In this document: positions 19,656-29,512 of the stretch, piece by piece
How the letters are laid out: every line of letters begins with the position of its first letter
Position numbering within the stretch: position 1 is the stretch's first letter
Assembly: GCF_025962655.1 (NCBI RefSeq)
Contig: NZ_JAGFPE010000001.1
Span: forward strand, 1,488,001 to 1,552,000
Source: Candidatus Symbiopectobacterium sp. NZEC151
Lineage (GTDB): Bacteria > Pseudomonadota > Gammaproteobacteria > Enterobacterales > Enterobacteriaceae
Direction of reading: 5' to 3'
Length of the DNA: 64,000 bases
The notes under the pieces: model-generated
Databases searched by the model: none
Told to the model about the DNA's origin: nothing
The model's input: the letters and a program-made list of their open reading frames with translations, nothing else
Program-made: the position numbers and the translations under genes

Positions 19656-20252
19656 ATGTCTCAGATAGTGCTCGCCTCTACCTCTCCTTACCGTAAAAGC
19701 CTGCTCGACAAGCTGGGACTGCCGTTTCAGTGTGCCAATCCCGATATTGATGAAACCCCACGTGCACAAGAAAGCGCCGTCGCGCTGGTTGAGCGATTAG
19801 CACGGGAAAAAGCGCAGGCACTGGCGAGCCGCTACCCCGCACACCTGATTATCGGCGGCGATCAAGTCTGCGTGCTTAACGGTGTCATTACAGGAAAGCC
19901 GCTGATAGCGGAGAAGGCGGCGCAGCAGTTGCGTCAGGCCAGCGGCAACCGCGTCACCTTTTATACCGGTTTGGCGCTGCTCAACAGCGCCAGTGGCGTG
20001 CTGCAATCGCAGGTCGAGCCCTTTGACGTGCATTTTCGTGCGCTGAGTGAAGAAGACATTGCTGCCTATCTGACGCGGGAGCAGCCCTGGCATTGCGCAG
20101 GCAGTTTCAAAAGTGAAGGATTGGGCATCGCCCTGTTTGATAAACTTTCCGGACGCGACCCGAATACGCTGGTTGGCCTGCCGTTAATTGCGCTGTGCGA
20201 GATGCTGCGCCGCGAAGGCGTCAATCCGCTAACGCTGACCGGGTTAGGGTAA
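19656..20252 (+). CDS. yceF: Maf-family nucleotide pyrophosphatase YceF
   Basis: A 198-residue Maf-like house-cleaning pyrophosphatase (E. coli YceF acts on m7GTP). The N-terminal [19 protein letters not shown] and the central [12 protein letters not shown] with [14 protein letters not shown] are family signatures. The start chosen is ATG 19656, giving MSQIVLAST; a longer in-frame form would begin inside the divergent promoter. It is divergent from yceD and convergent with rluC. Confidence 0.93.
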   Translation: MSQIVLASTSPYRKSLLDKLGLPFQCANPDIDETPRAQESAVALVERLAREKAQALASRYPAHLIIGGDQVCVLNGVITGKPLIAEKAAQQLRQASGNRVTFYTGLALLNSASGVLQSQVEPFDVHFRALSEEDIAAYLTREQPWHCAGSFKSEGLGIALFDKLSGRDPNTLVGLPLIALCEMLRREGVNPLTLTGLG

Positions 20253-20409
20253 CCTACATGCCTGTGTTTCCCGGCGAATCACGACGAGGGGCGCTCCGGC
20301 GGCTTACGCCGCTACGACCCCATCGCCGCACTTCGCCTAACAACGGACTTTGTCATCCGTCTGAGGCCAACACCACGCTGACGTTTTTAATTACTAAACA
20401 GCACTGATG

Positions 20410-21363
20410 CTATTTCTGCTGCCGCAACACCTGCAAGCAGTGGCGTAACGCCGCATCGAGCGGTGCTTCGATACGCATCGTCTCGCCGGTACCGGGATGT
20501 TCAAAAGTCAACGACTGCGCGTGCAAGAACAAACGCGACAGCCCGGTGGCAGCCAGTTGCCGGTCAAATTCTCTGTCGCCATAGCGATCATCGAACGCAA
20601 TGGGATGGCCTGCGTGCAGCGTATGCACACGGATCTGATGGGTGCGTCCCGTCACCGGGCTGGCGCGCACCAGCGTCGCCTGCTCAAAGCGTTCTTCCAC
20701 CTTGAAACGGGTTTCCGAAGGTTTGCCTTCACTACTGACGCGCACCACGCGCTCGCCGCTTTGCAAAATATTCTTCAATAGCGGTGCCTGCACCGCTTTG
20801 CAGTGGGATTGCCACTGACCGCGTACCAGCGCCAGATAATTTTTCTGCATTCCCTTAAGCCGCAGCTGCTCGTGCAGCGCACGCAGCGCCGAGCGTTTTT
20901 TCGCGATGAGCAATACGCCGGACGTATCGCGATCGAGCCGGTGCACCAATTCCAGAAAGCGCGCTTCAGGCCGCAGTGCACGCAGCCCTTCAATGACGCC
21001 GAAGCTTAGCCCGCTGCCACCGTGTACCGCCGTGCCGGAAGGCTTATTGAGCACGATCAGGCTGTCATCTTCATACAGAATGCAATTGGCCAACGCGGCA
21101 ACCTTACCGAGGCTGGCAGACACCGCAGGCTCGTCGCGCTCCGCTACGCGCACGGGAGGAACGCGCACCACATCGCCATCCTGTAGCTTATATTCCGGCT
21201 TGACACGTTTTTTGTTCACACGCACTTCGCCTTTACGCAAGATGCGGTAAATCATGCTTTTCGGCACGCCTTTGAGCCGCGCGAGCAAAAAGTTGTCGAT
21301 ACGCTGCCCTGCTTCATCGGCAGAAACTGCGATAAATTGTACTGATGGATTCTCTGTTTTCAT
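20410..21363 (-). CDS. rluC: 23S rRNA pseudouridine synthase C
   Basis: A 317-residue enzyme (E. coli 319) that makes pseudouridines 955, 2504 and 2580 in 23S rRNA. An S4 RNA-binding domain (about residues 19-85, [20 protein letters not shown]) precedes the RluA-type catalytic domain with the essential aspartate in [16 protein letters not shown] near residue 144. It is divergent from rne, the standard arrangement. Confidence 0.96.
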   Translation of the reverse strand: MKTENPSVQFIAVSADEAGQRIDNFLLARLKGVPKSMIYRILRKGEVRVNKKRVKPEYKLQDGDVVRVPPVRVAERDEPAVSASLGKVAALANCILYEDDSLIVLNKPSGTAVHGGSGLSFGVIEGLRALRPEARFLELVHRLDRDTSGVLLIAKKRSALRALHEQLRLKGMQKNYLALVRGQWQSHCKAVQAPLLKNILQSGERVVRVSSEGKPSETRFKVEERFEQATLVRASPVTGRTHQIRVHTLHAGHPIAFDDRYGDREFDRQLAATGLSRLFLHAQSLTFEHPGTGETMRIEAPLDAALRHCLQVLRQQK

Positions 21364-21960
21364 GATGCGCGATTCTAAATAGCCCGTGCAGATAGCGCCA
21401 CTTCTTTTTATGTGCTTAACTGTCTGTCAGGTACTTAATGGGCTGTTGCACAGAGATTGGGCCAACTGATTGCCATCGAGCTTGCGGACTTCAGACATAG
21501 TGTTCGTGCGTTTGATAAAAATCAGGACAACAATCTTGTTGCACATCCGTAAAGTCACCTTGCTATAACAGTACCAGCAATGGAATAATGCAGTGGTTTT
21601 ACCCGCCTATCTTCCTGAAACAGTGGAAAGGGCAAAATAGGTAAATTTGCCTGATAACGTATAAACGCGGCAATGGCGTAAGACGTAATGCGGAATCAAG
21701 CAGTTAGCGGGCTGCGGATGGCAGCTTGGCCGGTAAATGGAATCAGATCTGGTGACCCTTCTTCAGAAGCTGTTCCCTCAATAAATGTGCTGTTTTCCAC
21801 CAGGAAATACAGGCTACCGAAATATGCGCCTCTATGCAGGCGACAACCGGGAGGTTGACGTCCCTGCGATAAGCCACGAGGCCATCGGTGAACCCGGTCA
21901 TTCAGCATCTTTGTCCGTAGCTCTATCAATGATGCAAGTAAAAATAACGAGTAAGTTAAG
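21364..21960 (+). promoter_or_regulatory. rluC–rne intergenic region with long rne leader
   Basis: About 600 bases with no gene I can support. The last 250 bases (about 21700-21960) resemble the structured 5' leader through which RNase E feeds back on its own mRNA in E. coli, where the leader is 361 bases. Bases 21420-21650 look unlike that leader; they include a minus-strand frame discussed under findings. Promoters were not assigned with confidence. Confidence 0.6.
21844..21857 (+). promoter_or_regulatory. Stem-loop in the rne leader
   Basis: CAACC-GGGA-GGTTG is a small perfect hairpin inside a GC-rich block (21820-21900). Its position resembles the hp2/hp3 elements of the E. coli leader that bind RNase E for autoregulation; the match is by position and structure, not by alignment. 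Confidence 0.5.
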
Positions 21961-24900
21961 ATGAAAAGAATGTTAATTAACGCAACTCAGCAAGAAGAGT
22001 TGCGTGTTGCTTTGGTTGATGGTCAACGGCTCTACGATCTGGATATTGAAAGCCCAGGTCATGAGCAGAAAAAGGCCAATATCTATAAAGGAAAAATCAC
22101 CCGCATCGAACCCAGTCTTGAAGCTGCTTTTGTCGATTACGGCGCTGAAAGACACGGTTTCCTTCCCTTAAAAGAGATCGCTCGCGAATACTTCCCCAGT
22201 AACTACTCCTCACATGGTCGTCCCAACATCAAAGATGTGTTGCGCGAAGGTCAGGAAGTGATTGTTCAGGTGGACAAAGAAGAGCGTGGCAACAAGGGCG
22301 CAGCGCTGACCACCTTTATCAGTCTGGCGGGCAGCTATCTGGTGTTGATGCCGAACAACCCGCGCGCGGGTGGCATTTCTCGTCGCATCGAAGGCGACGA
22401 TCGCACCGAACTGAAAGAAGCACTGAGCTCGCTCGAACTGCCTGATGGCATGGGGCTCATCGTGCGTACTGCGGGTGTCGGCAAATCCGCCGATGCGCTT
22501 CAGTGGGATCTGGCGTTTCGTCTGAAACACTGGGATGCCATCCAAAAAGCGGCGGAAGGTCGCCCTGCTCCCTTCCTGATTCATCAGGAAAGCAATGTGA
22601 TCGTGCGTGCATTCCGCGACTACCTGCGCCCGGATATCGGTGAAATCCTTATCGATAACCCCAAAATCCTCGACCTTGCCAAAGAGCATATCTCTGCCCT
22701 GGGCCGTCCGGATTTCAGCAGCAAAATCAAATTGTACAGCGGTGAAATTCCGTTGTTCAGCCACTATCAGATCGAATCGCAAATTGAATCCGCCTTCCAG
22801 CGCGAAGTGCGTTTGCCTTCTGGCGGCTCCATTGTCATCGATACCACCGAAGCGTTGACGGCGATCGATATCAACTCGGCCCGCGCAACGCGCGGCGGCG
22901 ATATCGAAGAAACCGCCTTCAACACCAACCTCGAAGCGGCTGATGAAATCGCCCGCCAGTTGCGTCTGCGCGACCTCGGTGGCTTGATTGTCATCGACTT
23001 TATCGATATGACCCCGGTTCGTCACCAGCGTGAAGTGGAAAACCGACTGCGCGATGCCGTTCGTCAGGATCGTGCCCGTATTCAGATTGGTCGCATCTCC
23101 CGCTTCGGCCTGCTGGAAATGTCCCGTCAACGGTTGAGCCCGTCGCTGGGTGAATCCAGTCATCACGTCTGCCCTCGCTGTAGCGGGACGGGTACTATCC
23201 GTGATAACGAATCCCTGTCGCTCTCTATCCTGCGTCTGATTGAAGAAGAAGCACTGAAAGAGAACACCCGGGAAGTTCACGCTATCGTGCCGGTGCCTAT
23301 CGCGTCTTATCTGCTGAACGAAAAACGCGAAGCCGTGAATGCGATTGAAAAACGTCAGGGTGGCGTGCGCGCTGTAATCGTGCCGCACGATGGCATGCAA
23401 ACGCCGCACTACCATGTTATGCGCGTGCGTAAAGGTGAAGAAAAAACCACGCTCAGCTATCTGCTGCCACAGCGCCTTGATGCCGAGGCACAACAGGTTC
23501 AGGAAGAGCAATCCCTGGAGCGCAAGGTTCCTGAGCAACCGGCCCTGGCCACGTTCACCATGTCTGACCTGCCTGAATCGCCGGTAATCACACCGAAGCC
23601 GACCGTTCAAACCGCACCAGAGCAAGCCGCTGCGCCTGCAACACCTGGGCTGTTTGGTCGTCTGTTCGGCGCGTTGAAAAACGTGTTTGCCAGCGCTGAA
23701 AGCCAACCGGAAAGCACCGACACGCAAGAGCCTGCCTCAACGGAGCAGCGTCAGGAGCGCCGTTCTGGTCGTCGTCAAGGTTCAAACAACCGTCGCGATC
23801 GTAATCAACGTGATGGTGCCCGTGACAGCCGTGATGGTCGTGATGGCAACAAGGAAAACCGTGACGGTAACCGCGAATCACGGGATGAGAACCGTCGCAA
23901 CAAACGTCAGAATGCCCCAGCAGCGGTGGCGGAAACTGTCGCCCCCGTTGAAGAAGCAGTTGAAAAAGCGCCGCGTGACGATCAGCAGCGCCGTGAACAG
24001 CGCGCTGAGCGCCAACGTCGTCGTCAGGATGAAAAACGTCAAGCCCAGCAAGATGTTAAAGTCCTGAACCGTGATGAAGAAAACACGCAGGAAGAGAGTG
24101 AACAGGAGAAACCGACGCCGGTCATGCCGCGCCGTCAGCGCCGCCAGTTAACTCAGAAAGTGCGTATCATTGACGGTGACGCAGTACAGGCTGATAGCCA
24201 GGTTGAAGCATCAACATTGCCTGCACCAGTGGCAGAACACGCCCTGCCGCTGTTGACGGACGCCACGGCAAACCCGCCAGTGGAGACCGAAACCAACGCA
24301 GAGCAGGCAGATGCGGGCCGTAATGATGCCAATATGCCACGTCGCTCGCGCCGTTCACCGCGTCATCTGCGCGTGAGTGGTCAACGTCGTCGTCGCTATC
24401 GTGATGAGCGTTATCCGACACAATCACCAATGCCGTTGGCGCAGGCTTCTGCTTCGCCGGAAATGGCGTCCGGTAAAGTGTGGATCCGCTATCCGGTGGC
24501 TGCGCTGGCGCAAAACGACGAACTGTCAACCGAGCTGGCACCGGCCGTAGAAGCACCGATTGCCGCACTGCCGGTCATCGCTGCACTTGAGGCGGAAGCA
24601 CAACCTGTCGCGACACCAGTGACGGACGACGTCATTGCACCGCCTGTCGCCGACACCGTCAGCACCGCGCCTGTCGCACCTGAACATGTCGCACCTGAAC
24701 ATGTCGCACCTGAACATGTCGCACAAGACACCGTCGAAGCACCAGCTACCGTTGAACCGGCCGGAGTCCCAGACGCGGTAGAAACAACAGAACCTGTTGA
24801 TGTCGCTGTCGCGGAAACCGCCTCAGTGCCGAGCCCTGTTGTTGCAGAACAACCGGTGGTGGCACCAACGGTAAGCGCAGCAAGCGCTGAGCAGGAAGCT

Positions 24901-25299
24901 GTCGAAGCTGTCGAGCAACATACCGCAGTAGCGGAGGTTTCTCTGGCAACGGAAGAAACCGCACCAGCGGTTGAAGCGGTTGAAGCGCCTGTCACCACAG
25001 CCGACGCGATTGAGACCGTTGCACCCGTTGCCGCTGTCGAGACCGCACCGCAGGTGGCAGAACCCGCTGTTCCGACCACGGTTCGTGCGGTACAGCCGTT
25101 ACGCGGCGCGGCTAAACAGCAGCACGCTGCCTCCGCGCCGATGACCAAAGCGCCTGCGCCAGCCTATGAGGTGGAAGCACCGCGCCACAGCGACTGGGTA
25201 CGCCCGACCACCGAGTTCGCCGGTAAAGGCAGCGCGGGGGGTCACTCTGCCGTTAATCATGCAACAGCAGCAGCGGCAAAACCCGCCTCGTTTGAGTAA
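21961..25299 (+). CDS. rne: Ribonuclease E
   Basis: A 1112-residue endoribonuclease (E. coli 1061) that begins mRNA decay and processes rRNA and tRNA. The N-terminal half has the S1 domain (about 35-125), the 5' sensor and DNase I-like core with [16 protein letters not shown] (Asp near 303) and IVIDFIDM (Asp near 346), and the zinc link CPRCSGTG near residue 404. The C-terminal half is disordered: an amphipathic membrane-targeting helix [14 protein letters not shown] near 564, a long Arg/Asp/Asn-rich RNA-binding region (about 595-710), a second Arg-rich block near 785-820, and an Ala/Pro/Val/Glu tail. The tail contains a 15-base tandem repeat and is longer than in E. coli. Confidence 0.98.
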   Translation: MKRMLINATQQEELRVALVDGQRLYDLDIESPGHEQKKANIYKGKITRIEPSLEAAFVDYGAERHGFLPLKEIAREYFPSNYSSHGRPNIKDVLREGQEVIVQVDKEERGNKGAALTTFISLAGSYLVLMPNNPRAGGISRRIEGDDRTELKEALSSLELPDGMGLIVRTAGVGKSADALQWDLAFRLKHWDAIQKAAEGRPAPFLIHQESNVIVRAFRDYLRPDIGEILIDNPKILDLAKEHISALGRPDFSSKIKLYSGEIPLFSHYQIESQIESAFQREVRLPSGGSIVIDTTEALTAIDINSARATRGGDIEETAFNTNLEAADEIARQLRLRDLGGLIVIDFIDMTPVRHQREVENRLRDAVRQDRARIQIGRISRFGLLEMSRQRLSPSLGESSHHVCPRCSGTGTIRDNESLSLSILRLIEEEALKENTREVHAIVPVPIASYLLNEKREAVNAIEKRQGGVRAVIVPHDGMQTPHYHVMRVRKGEEKTTLSYLLPQRLDAEAQQVQEEQSLERKVPEQPALATFTMSDLPESPVITPKPTVQTAPEQAAAPATPGLFGRLFGALKNVFASAESQPESTDTQEPASTEQRQERRSGRRQGSNNRRDRNQRDGARDSRDGRDGNKENRDGNRESRDENRRNKRQNAPAAVAETVAPVEEAVEKAPRDDQQRREQRAERQRRRQDEKRQAQQDVKVLNRDEENTQEESEQEKPTPVMPRRQRRQLTQKVRIIDGDAVQADSQVEASTLPAPVAEHALPLLTDATANPPVETETNAEQADAGRNDANMPRRSRRSPRHLRVSGQRRRRYRDERYPTQSPMPLAQASASPEMASGKVWIRYPVAALAQNDELSTELAPAVEAPIAALPVIAALEAEAQPVATPVTDDVIAPPVADTVSTAPVAPEHVAPEHVAPEHVAQDTVEAPATVEPAGVPDAVETTEPVDVAVAETASVPSPVVAEQPVVAPTVSAASAEQEAVEAVEQHTAVAEVSLATEETAPAVEAVEAPVTTADAIETVAPVAAVETAPQVAEPAVPTTVRAVQPLRGAAKQQHAASAPMTKAPAPAYEVEAPRHSDWVRPTTEFAGKGSAGGHSAVNHATAAAAKPASFE
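24676..24720 (+). repeat. Three perfect 15-bp tandem repeats inside rne
   Basis: GCACCTGAACATGTC occurs three times in direct succession, encoding (APEHV)x3 in the disordered C-terminal tail of RNase E. Perfect in-frame copies point to recent slippage expansion. Confidence 0.95.
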
Positions 25300-25312
25300 A
25301 TACGCCGTTCAG

Positions 25313-25346
25313 GCACAAAAAACCCCTCTTCGGAGGGGTTTTTTTT
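25313..25346. terminator. Rho-independent terminator of rne, bidirectional
   Basis: CCCCTC-TTCG-GAGGGG with flanking A and T runs (A6 before, T8 after) lies 23 bases after the rne stop. The reverse complement also ends in Ts, so it can serve the convergent gene at 25372-25659. Confidence 0.93.
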
Positions 25347-25371
25347 ATATCCACATTGAAAGCACCGCCGC

Positions 25372-25659
25372 TTACACCAGCGCGCGCAGCGGGGTAATCA
25401 CCATACCCAGCGTTTTGCCTTCCAACTCGGCCACCAGTTGCTGAAAGTGCGGGGTTGCTTCGTGCTCCGTCAACACGTCACGACTTTCCCAGCGTTCAAA
25501 AAAGACGAAGGTATCCGGCGCTTCCAATGATTCATGCAGATCGTATTGCAGGTTTCCCGCTTCGGCACGGCTGGGTGCCACTACCTTTTTCACCGCTTGT
25601 GCGACGGCATCGACGTGCTCTGGTTTGGCCTGAATAGTGGCGACAATGCGCAATTCCAT
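25372..25659 (-). CDS. Putative quinol monooxygenase (ABM domain)
   Basis: A 95-residue antibiotic-biosynthesis-monooxygenase-fold protein. MELRIVATIQAKPEHVDAV, NLQYDLHES and FVFFERWESRDVLTEHEATPHFQ cover the ferredoxin-like ABM fold. Homologues such as YgiN oxidise quinols or small phenolic compounds; the substrate here is unknown. It is a single gene between rne and pyrC, separated by a bidirectional terminator from rne. Ribosome site GGAGCA lies before the ATG. Confidence 0.82.
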   Translation of the reverse strand: MELRIVATIQAKPEHVDAVAQAVKKVVAPSRAEAGNLQYDLHESLEAPDTFVFFERWESRDVLTEHEATPHFQQLVAELEGKTLGMVITPLRALV

Positions 25660-25908
25660 ATGTTGCTCCTGTTAGTTATCCCAACGGGCCTTGAATGGCC
25701 TGGCTGAGAAATTAGCGATGGGACTTACCATACGCTACTCTTTCCCTCCCGTGTACCTTGCAGCGCCGTGGTTAGCACAGAACGCCACTCACCTCGAATA
25801 AGGGTTCGCCAGCAACAAACGGGTGCATTCCCCGCACTTTGCGCTTATGCTTGTGTCCCGCCGTATCTGCTCGTGACATTTAGCATTTAGCCCGCTGGAG
25901 CATTTTCC

Positions 25909-26952
25909 ATGACAACACTGTCTACCGTTTTAAAAATTCGCCGTCCTGATGACTGGCATCTTCACCTGCGCGACGATGACGTACTCGCCACCGTGTTGCC
26001 GTTTACCAGTCGTCATTTTGGTCGCGCGATTGTGATGCCCAACCTGACACCGCCAGTGACCAGCATTGCCAGTGCGCTGGCCTATCGCGAACGAATTCTT
26101 GCCGCGATCCCGGCGGGTGACAATTTTCAACCGTTGATGACCTGCTATCTGACAGACTCGTTGGACGCGAAAGAAGTCGTTTCCGGCTTCCAACAAGGGG
26201 TATTTACCGCCGCCAAGCTCTATCCGGCGAATGCGACGACCAACTCCAGTTTTGGTGTTACCGATGTCGCCAATCTCTACCCGATCCTCGAACAGATGGC
26301 AGATATCGGCATGCCGCTGCTGATTCACGGCGAAGTGACCGATCCGGCGATCGATATTTTCGACCGTGAGGCCCGTTTTATCGAATCGGTGATGGAGCCG
26401 CTGCGCAAACGCTTCCCTACGCTGAAAATCGTGTTTGAACACATCACGACCCGTGAAGCCGCGCAGTACGTGTTGGACGGCGATCGCTATCTGGGCGCTA
26501 CCGTGACGCCGCAACACCTGATGTTTAACCGCAACCACATGCTGGTAGGCGGGGTACGGCCTCACTTGTATTGCCTGCCGATTCTGAAACGCAATATTCA
26601 TCAACAGGCACTGCGCGATGCAGTCGCCAGCGGTTCTGACCGTTTCTTCCTCGGTACGGATTCTGCCCCCCATGCACGCCACAAGAAAGAAGCAAGTTGC
26701 GGCTGTGCCGGGGTATTTAACGCGCAGGCCGCGCTCTGTGCCTATGCAACCGTATTTGAAGAGATTGGCGCACTGGATAAGTTAGAAGCGTTCTGCTCGC
26801 TTAATGGGCCCGCCTTTTATGGTTTGCCAATCAATGAGGACTGGATTGAACTGCATAAGGCTGCCACGACCTTCCCGGAAAGCATCGCGTTGGGTGATGA
26901 TGCGCTGGTGCCCTTCCTTGCAGGCCAAACCCTGAACTGGCAAGTACGTTAA
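25909..26952 (+). CDS. pyrC: Dihydroorotase
   Basis: A 347-residue zinc amidohydrolase that closes carbamoyl-aspartate to dihydroorotate in pyrimidine synthesis. [13 protein letters not shown] near residue 15 supplies two His ligands, [13 protein letters not shown] contains the carboxylated lysine near 103, IHGEVTD and EHITTREA supply further His ligands, and [12 protein letters not shown] near 250 the catalytic Asp. The length equals E. coli within one residue. The 249-base upstream gap probably holds the promoter; in E. coli it responds to pyrimidines through start-site choice and to PurR, but I did not find a convincing PurR box here. Confidence 0.97.
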   Translation: MTTLSTVLKIRRPDDWHLHLRDDDVLATVLPFTSRHFGRAIVMPNLTPPVTSIASALAYRERILAAIPAGDNFQPLMTCYLTDSLDAKEVVSGFQQGVFTAAKLYPANATTNSSFGVTDVANLYPILEQMADIGMPLLIHGEVTDPAIDIFDREARFIESVMEPLRKRFPTLKIVFEHITTREAAQYVLDGDRYLGATVTPQHLMFNRNHMLVGGVRPHLYCLPILKRNIHQQALRDAVASGSDRFFLGTDSAPHARHKKEASCGCAGVFNAQAALCAYATVFEEIGALDKLEAFCSLNGPAFYGLPINEDWIELHKAATTFPESIALGDDALVPFLAGQTLNWQVR

Positions 26953-27059
26953 TCTCTCCGCCAGCGCGCTGCACACTCGCGGCGCACTGGCTGTTACCGA
27001 CCGTTGCATTTCACCGCCCAAATATTTATTTCAACCGTATTGCCCTCCCTCACCTTTAA

Positions 27060-27075
27060 CTGTATAAATAACCAG
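27060..27075 (+). promoter_or_regulatory. LexA (SOS) box upstream of dinI
   Basis: CTG-TATAAATAAC-CAG has the exact CTG-N10-CAG spacing and AT-rich core of LexA operators, 20 bases before the dinI ATG. Confidence 0.88.
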
Positions 27076-27094
27076 TCAATTAAAGGAGAGTATC

Positions 27095-27334
27095 ATGCGC
27101 GTAGAACTCACATTAGCCAAATCAGCCCCCTTACCCGCTGGCGCCATTGAAGCCTTGACGCACGAATTGACCCAGCGCGTACACCGCCATTATCCCGATA
27201 GCGCCATTCAGGTGCGTTACGCCGCGGCCAACAATCTGAGCGTGTTGGGCGGCAACAAGGATGATAAAGCGTTAATTTCCGAAATCCTCCAGGAAACCTG
27301 GGAGAGTGCCGACGATTGGTTTAGTGCGGAATAA
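27095..27334 (+). CDS. dinI: DNA damage-inducible protein I
   Basis: A 79-residue modulator of RecA filaments (E. coli 81). RYAAANNLSVLGG near residue 47 and the C-terminal acidic helix SEILQETWESADDWFSAE are the conserved RecA-binding features. It is preceded by AAAGGAGAG and a LexA box. A small unknown gene and bssS follow on the same strand. Confidence 0.95.
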   Translation: MRVELTLAKSAPLPAGAIEALTHELTQRVHRHYPDSAIQVRYAAANNLSVLGGNKDDKALISEILQETWESADDWFSAE

Positions 27335-27422
27335 TCACTGGCATTAATAATCGAGACCTTCTATTTTATCCTTGTAGTCTTCACACTAGCCGGTAAATGG
27401 TCGATGACGGAGGGACATGACA

Positions 27423-27680
27423 ATGACGGTAGAGAAACCAGAACAAGCCATGACGTTCGGCGAATTATTAGCGCTGATTGGTGACCAGCAGCATAAGATT
27501 GATGCGTTGGAACTGGCGTTTTCCTCCCTGGCATTTGCATTGGATGAAAGAACGGCACAGCTGTTGCTGCATAATTTGAAATTGGAATCACACAACGAAC
27601 ATCGCTCAGAACAGACCAAAAAACATCTGGCGTTGCTTATTGCCGTGTTTGAAAAACATGCTGGTATCAGCGCCGAATAG
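27423..27680 (+). CDS. Small helical protein, IraP-like in size and layout
   Basis: An 85-residue protein that I do not firmly recognise. The start is ATG 27423, where GGAGGG sits 8 bases upstream; the ATG at 27417 is too close to that site. It is predicted almost fully helical, with a leucine-rich segment (IDALELAFSSLAFALDERT, then AQLLLHNLKL) and a charged C-terminal helix. The layout recalls the sigma-S anti-adaptor IraP (86 residues, coiled-coil), but identity looks low. It lies between dinI and bssS, which in E. coli are adjacent. A SOS co-transcript with dinI (88-base gap, no clear terminator) is possible. Confidence 0.6.
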   Translation: MTVEKPEQAMTFGELLALIGDQQHKIDALELAFSSLAFALDERTAQLLLHNLKLESHNEHRSEQTKKHLALLIAVFEKHAGISAE

Positions 27681-27877
27681 CCCGTTTTGCCCCCGCTTAA
27701 CTGATATCCCCCTGAATATAGGGGATATCATATCCAGAAATTTTTCTTTGCAAAAAGAGTCAAAATAACTCACCTGTTGTACAAAAGTCACAGTATACTT
27801 AAGTTGCTCTTGTCAATAAGGAGCCGCCCAAGCCTCGTTAGTCACTCATGTTAGTAACTAGTCAATAAGGGGTATGT

Positions 27878-28132
27878 ATGGACAGAAAAAATGAAGTTAT
27901 TCAGACACATCCTCTTGTAGGATGGGATATCAGCACCGTTGACAGTTATGACGCCATGATGATCCGTTTGCATTATTTAACCACCCCAGACCAGGCACCC
28001 GCAGACGCAAACGTAGGCCGAACCTTGTGGCTTACTACCGATGTAGCACGGCAACTTATTTATATTCTTGAAGCGGGTATCGCTAAGATTGAGTCGACAG
28101 ATTTTCAGCCACAAGATTTACTTAAGCACTAG
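27878..28132 (+). CDS. bssS: Biofilm regulator BssS
   Basis: An 84-residue protein with the same length as E. coli BssS (YceP); NEVIQTHPLVGWDISTVDSYDA and TLWLTTDVARQLIYILEAGIAKIES are almost unchanged. It affects biofilm formation and indole/AI-2 related signalling in E. coli by an unknown mechanism. GGGG/AAGGGG precedes the ATG. It has its own upstream spacer of about 200 bases. Confidence 0.95.
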   Translation: MDRKNEVIQTHPLVGWDISTVDSYDAMMIRLHYLTTPDQAPADANVGRTLWLTTDVARQLIYILEAGIAKIESTDFQPQDLLKH

Positions 28133-28166
28133 TCTACCGATTTCACAGTAACCGATTATCCCTCAA

Positions 28167-28190
28167 CGACACCGCCTGATGGCGGTGTCG
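28167..28190. terminator. Hairpin between bssS and trhO
   Basis: CGACACCGCC and GGCGGTGTCG form a perfect 10-bp stem around TGAT between two convergent genes. The following TCATATT is only modestly T-rich. Confidence 0.65.
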
Positions 28191-28243
28191 TCATATTCAG
28201 CGCGCTTAAGTTTCCCGATTAGCCGCGCCCCTTAAATATCCTG

Positions 28244-29314
28244 TCACTGTTCACTGCCGCCGCTTTCGTCAGGCGCGGGGATACGCAACGACCCTCTAAG
28301 CCGATCGCGTGATTTATTAAAAATCTTCATGCTGGTTTCCCGTCCACGACGTCGCTCACGCTGCTGTTCCAGCGGCAACGCCAACTCACTCTGGCAGGCA
28401 TCGCTACAACAGCCCTGATAGGCCGCCTGACAGCGCGGACACTGAATAAACAACAAGTGACACCCTGCATTGCGGCAGTTGGTGTGGGTATCGCACGGTT
28501 CGCCACATTGATGGCAGTGGGCGATAACATCGTCGGTGATGCGTTCCCCCATGCGTTCATCGAAAACAAAGTTTTTACCCCTGAATTTCACCGGTAAGCC
28601 CTGAGCCTTGGCCTGACGGGTGTATTCAATGATGCCACCTTCCACATGGTAAACATTCTTGAAGCCCTGATGGCGCATATAGGCGCTGGCCTTTTCACAG
28701 CGAATGCCGCCGGTGCAATACATCACGATATTTTTGTCCCGCGCATCAGCCAGCATTTCTGCTGCCATCGGCAATTGCTCACGGAAGGTATCGGAAGGCA
28801 CTTCGAGCGCATTTTCAAAATGCCCCACTTCATATTCGTAATGATTACGCATATCGACAAACAGCGTGTCCGGATCGTCCGCCATGGCGTTAACCGCCTC
28901 GGCTTTCAGGTAGGAGCCAACATCGCTGGGGTTGAAGGTCGGATCGTCGATGCCATCCGCGACAATGCGATCGCGCACTTTCATGCGCAGCACCCAAAAG
29001 GATTTTCCGTCATCATCCAGTGCCACATTCAGCCGGATGCTGTCCAATGCCGGGTGCGCGCCGTACAGCGCCGCTTTGAAGTCGTCGAAGCGACTGGCGG
29101 GCACGCTTACCTGCGCATTGATACCTTCAGCCGCCACATAGACACGGCCAAATACCTGACATTGCAGAAATTGCAGGTAAAGGTTATCGCGAAACGCTTG
29201 TGCATCATCAAGCGAAAAATATTTGTAAAAGGAAACTGTGGTGCGCGGCTCGGTTTCCGCGAGCATACGCGCTTTCAGTTCCTCATTGGAAACACGGTTG
29301 TGTAACACTGGCAT
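28244..29314 (-). CDS. trhO: tRNA uridine(34) hydroxylase (rhodanese family)
   Basis: A 356-residue YceA protein that makes 5-hydroxyuridine at the wobble position of tRNAs. An N-terminal acylphosphatase-like part ([19 protein letters not shown]) is followed by a rhodanese domain with [16 protein letters not shown] and the active cysteine in [12 protein letters not shown] near residue 199, then a cysteine-rich C-terminal segment ([24 protein letters not shown]) that probably binds a metal. It lies next to lpxL in E. coli; here an OYE gene is inserted between. Confidence 0.95.
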   Translation of the reverse strand: MPVLHNRVSNEELKARMLAETEPRTTVSFYKYFSLDDAQAFRDNLYLQFLQCQVFGRVYVAAEGINAQVSVPASRFDDFKAALYGAHPALDSIRLNVALDDDGKSFWVLRMKVRDRIVADGIDDPTFNPSDVGSYLKAEAVNAMADDPDTLFVDMRNHYEYEVGHFENALEVPSDTFREQLPMAAEMLADARDKNIVMYCTGGIRCEKASAYMRHQGFKNVYHVEGGIIEYTRQAKAQGLPVKFRGKNFVFDERMGERITDDVIAHCHQCGEPCDTHTNCRNAGCHLLFIQCPRCQAAYQGCCSDACQSELALPLEQQRERRRGRETSMKIFNKSRDRLRGSLRIPAPDESGGSEQ

Positions 29315-29512
29315 GGTGTACGTTCCTGTCTTCAGCGAGGGTTAACCAGATTATAACGTTACGGCGACATGTGCGTAACGCGCGGGATTATAGCCGATTG
29401 CGGCGATTACGCCAGAGGAGGTATTTGTGCGGCATGGAGAAAATCGTCGACACGGCAAAAATATCTCGGCGTATGATGGTTTATTCGCTTTTTCTCGGAT
29501 AAGGAAACCACC

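Noticed and set aside
20253-20409. GC-rich small hairpin CGGCGGCTTACGCCG after yceF
   Set aside because: Possible repeat element, but only one copy is evident here and neither stem length nor T-run supports a terminator call.
21696-21929. Minus-strand 77-codon frame in the rne leader
   Set aside because: Antisense to the structured leader; no ribosome site.
22210-23727. Minus-strand frame of 505 codons inside rne
   Set aside because: A shadow of the conserved RNase E coding sequence; composition shows no domain.
24489-25148. Minus-strand Ser/Thr/Ala-rich frame of 219 codons
   Set aside because: Low-complexity antisense of the repetitive RNase E tail.
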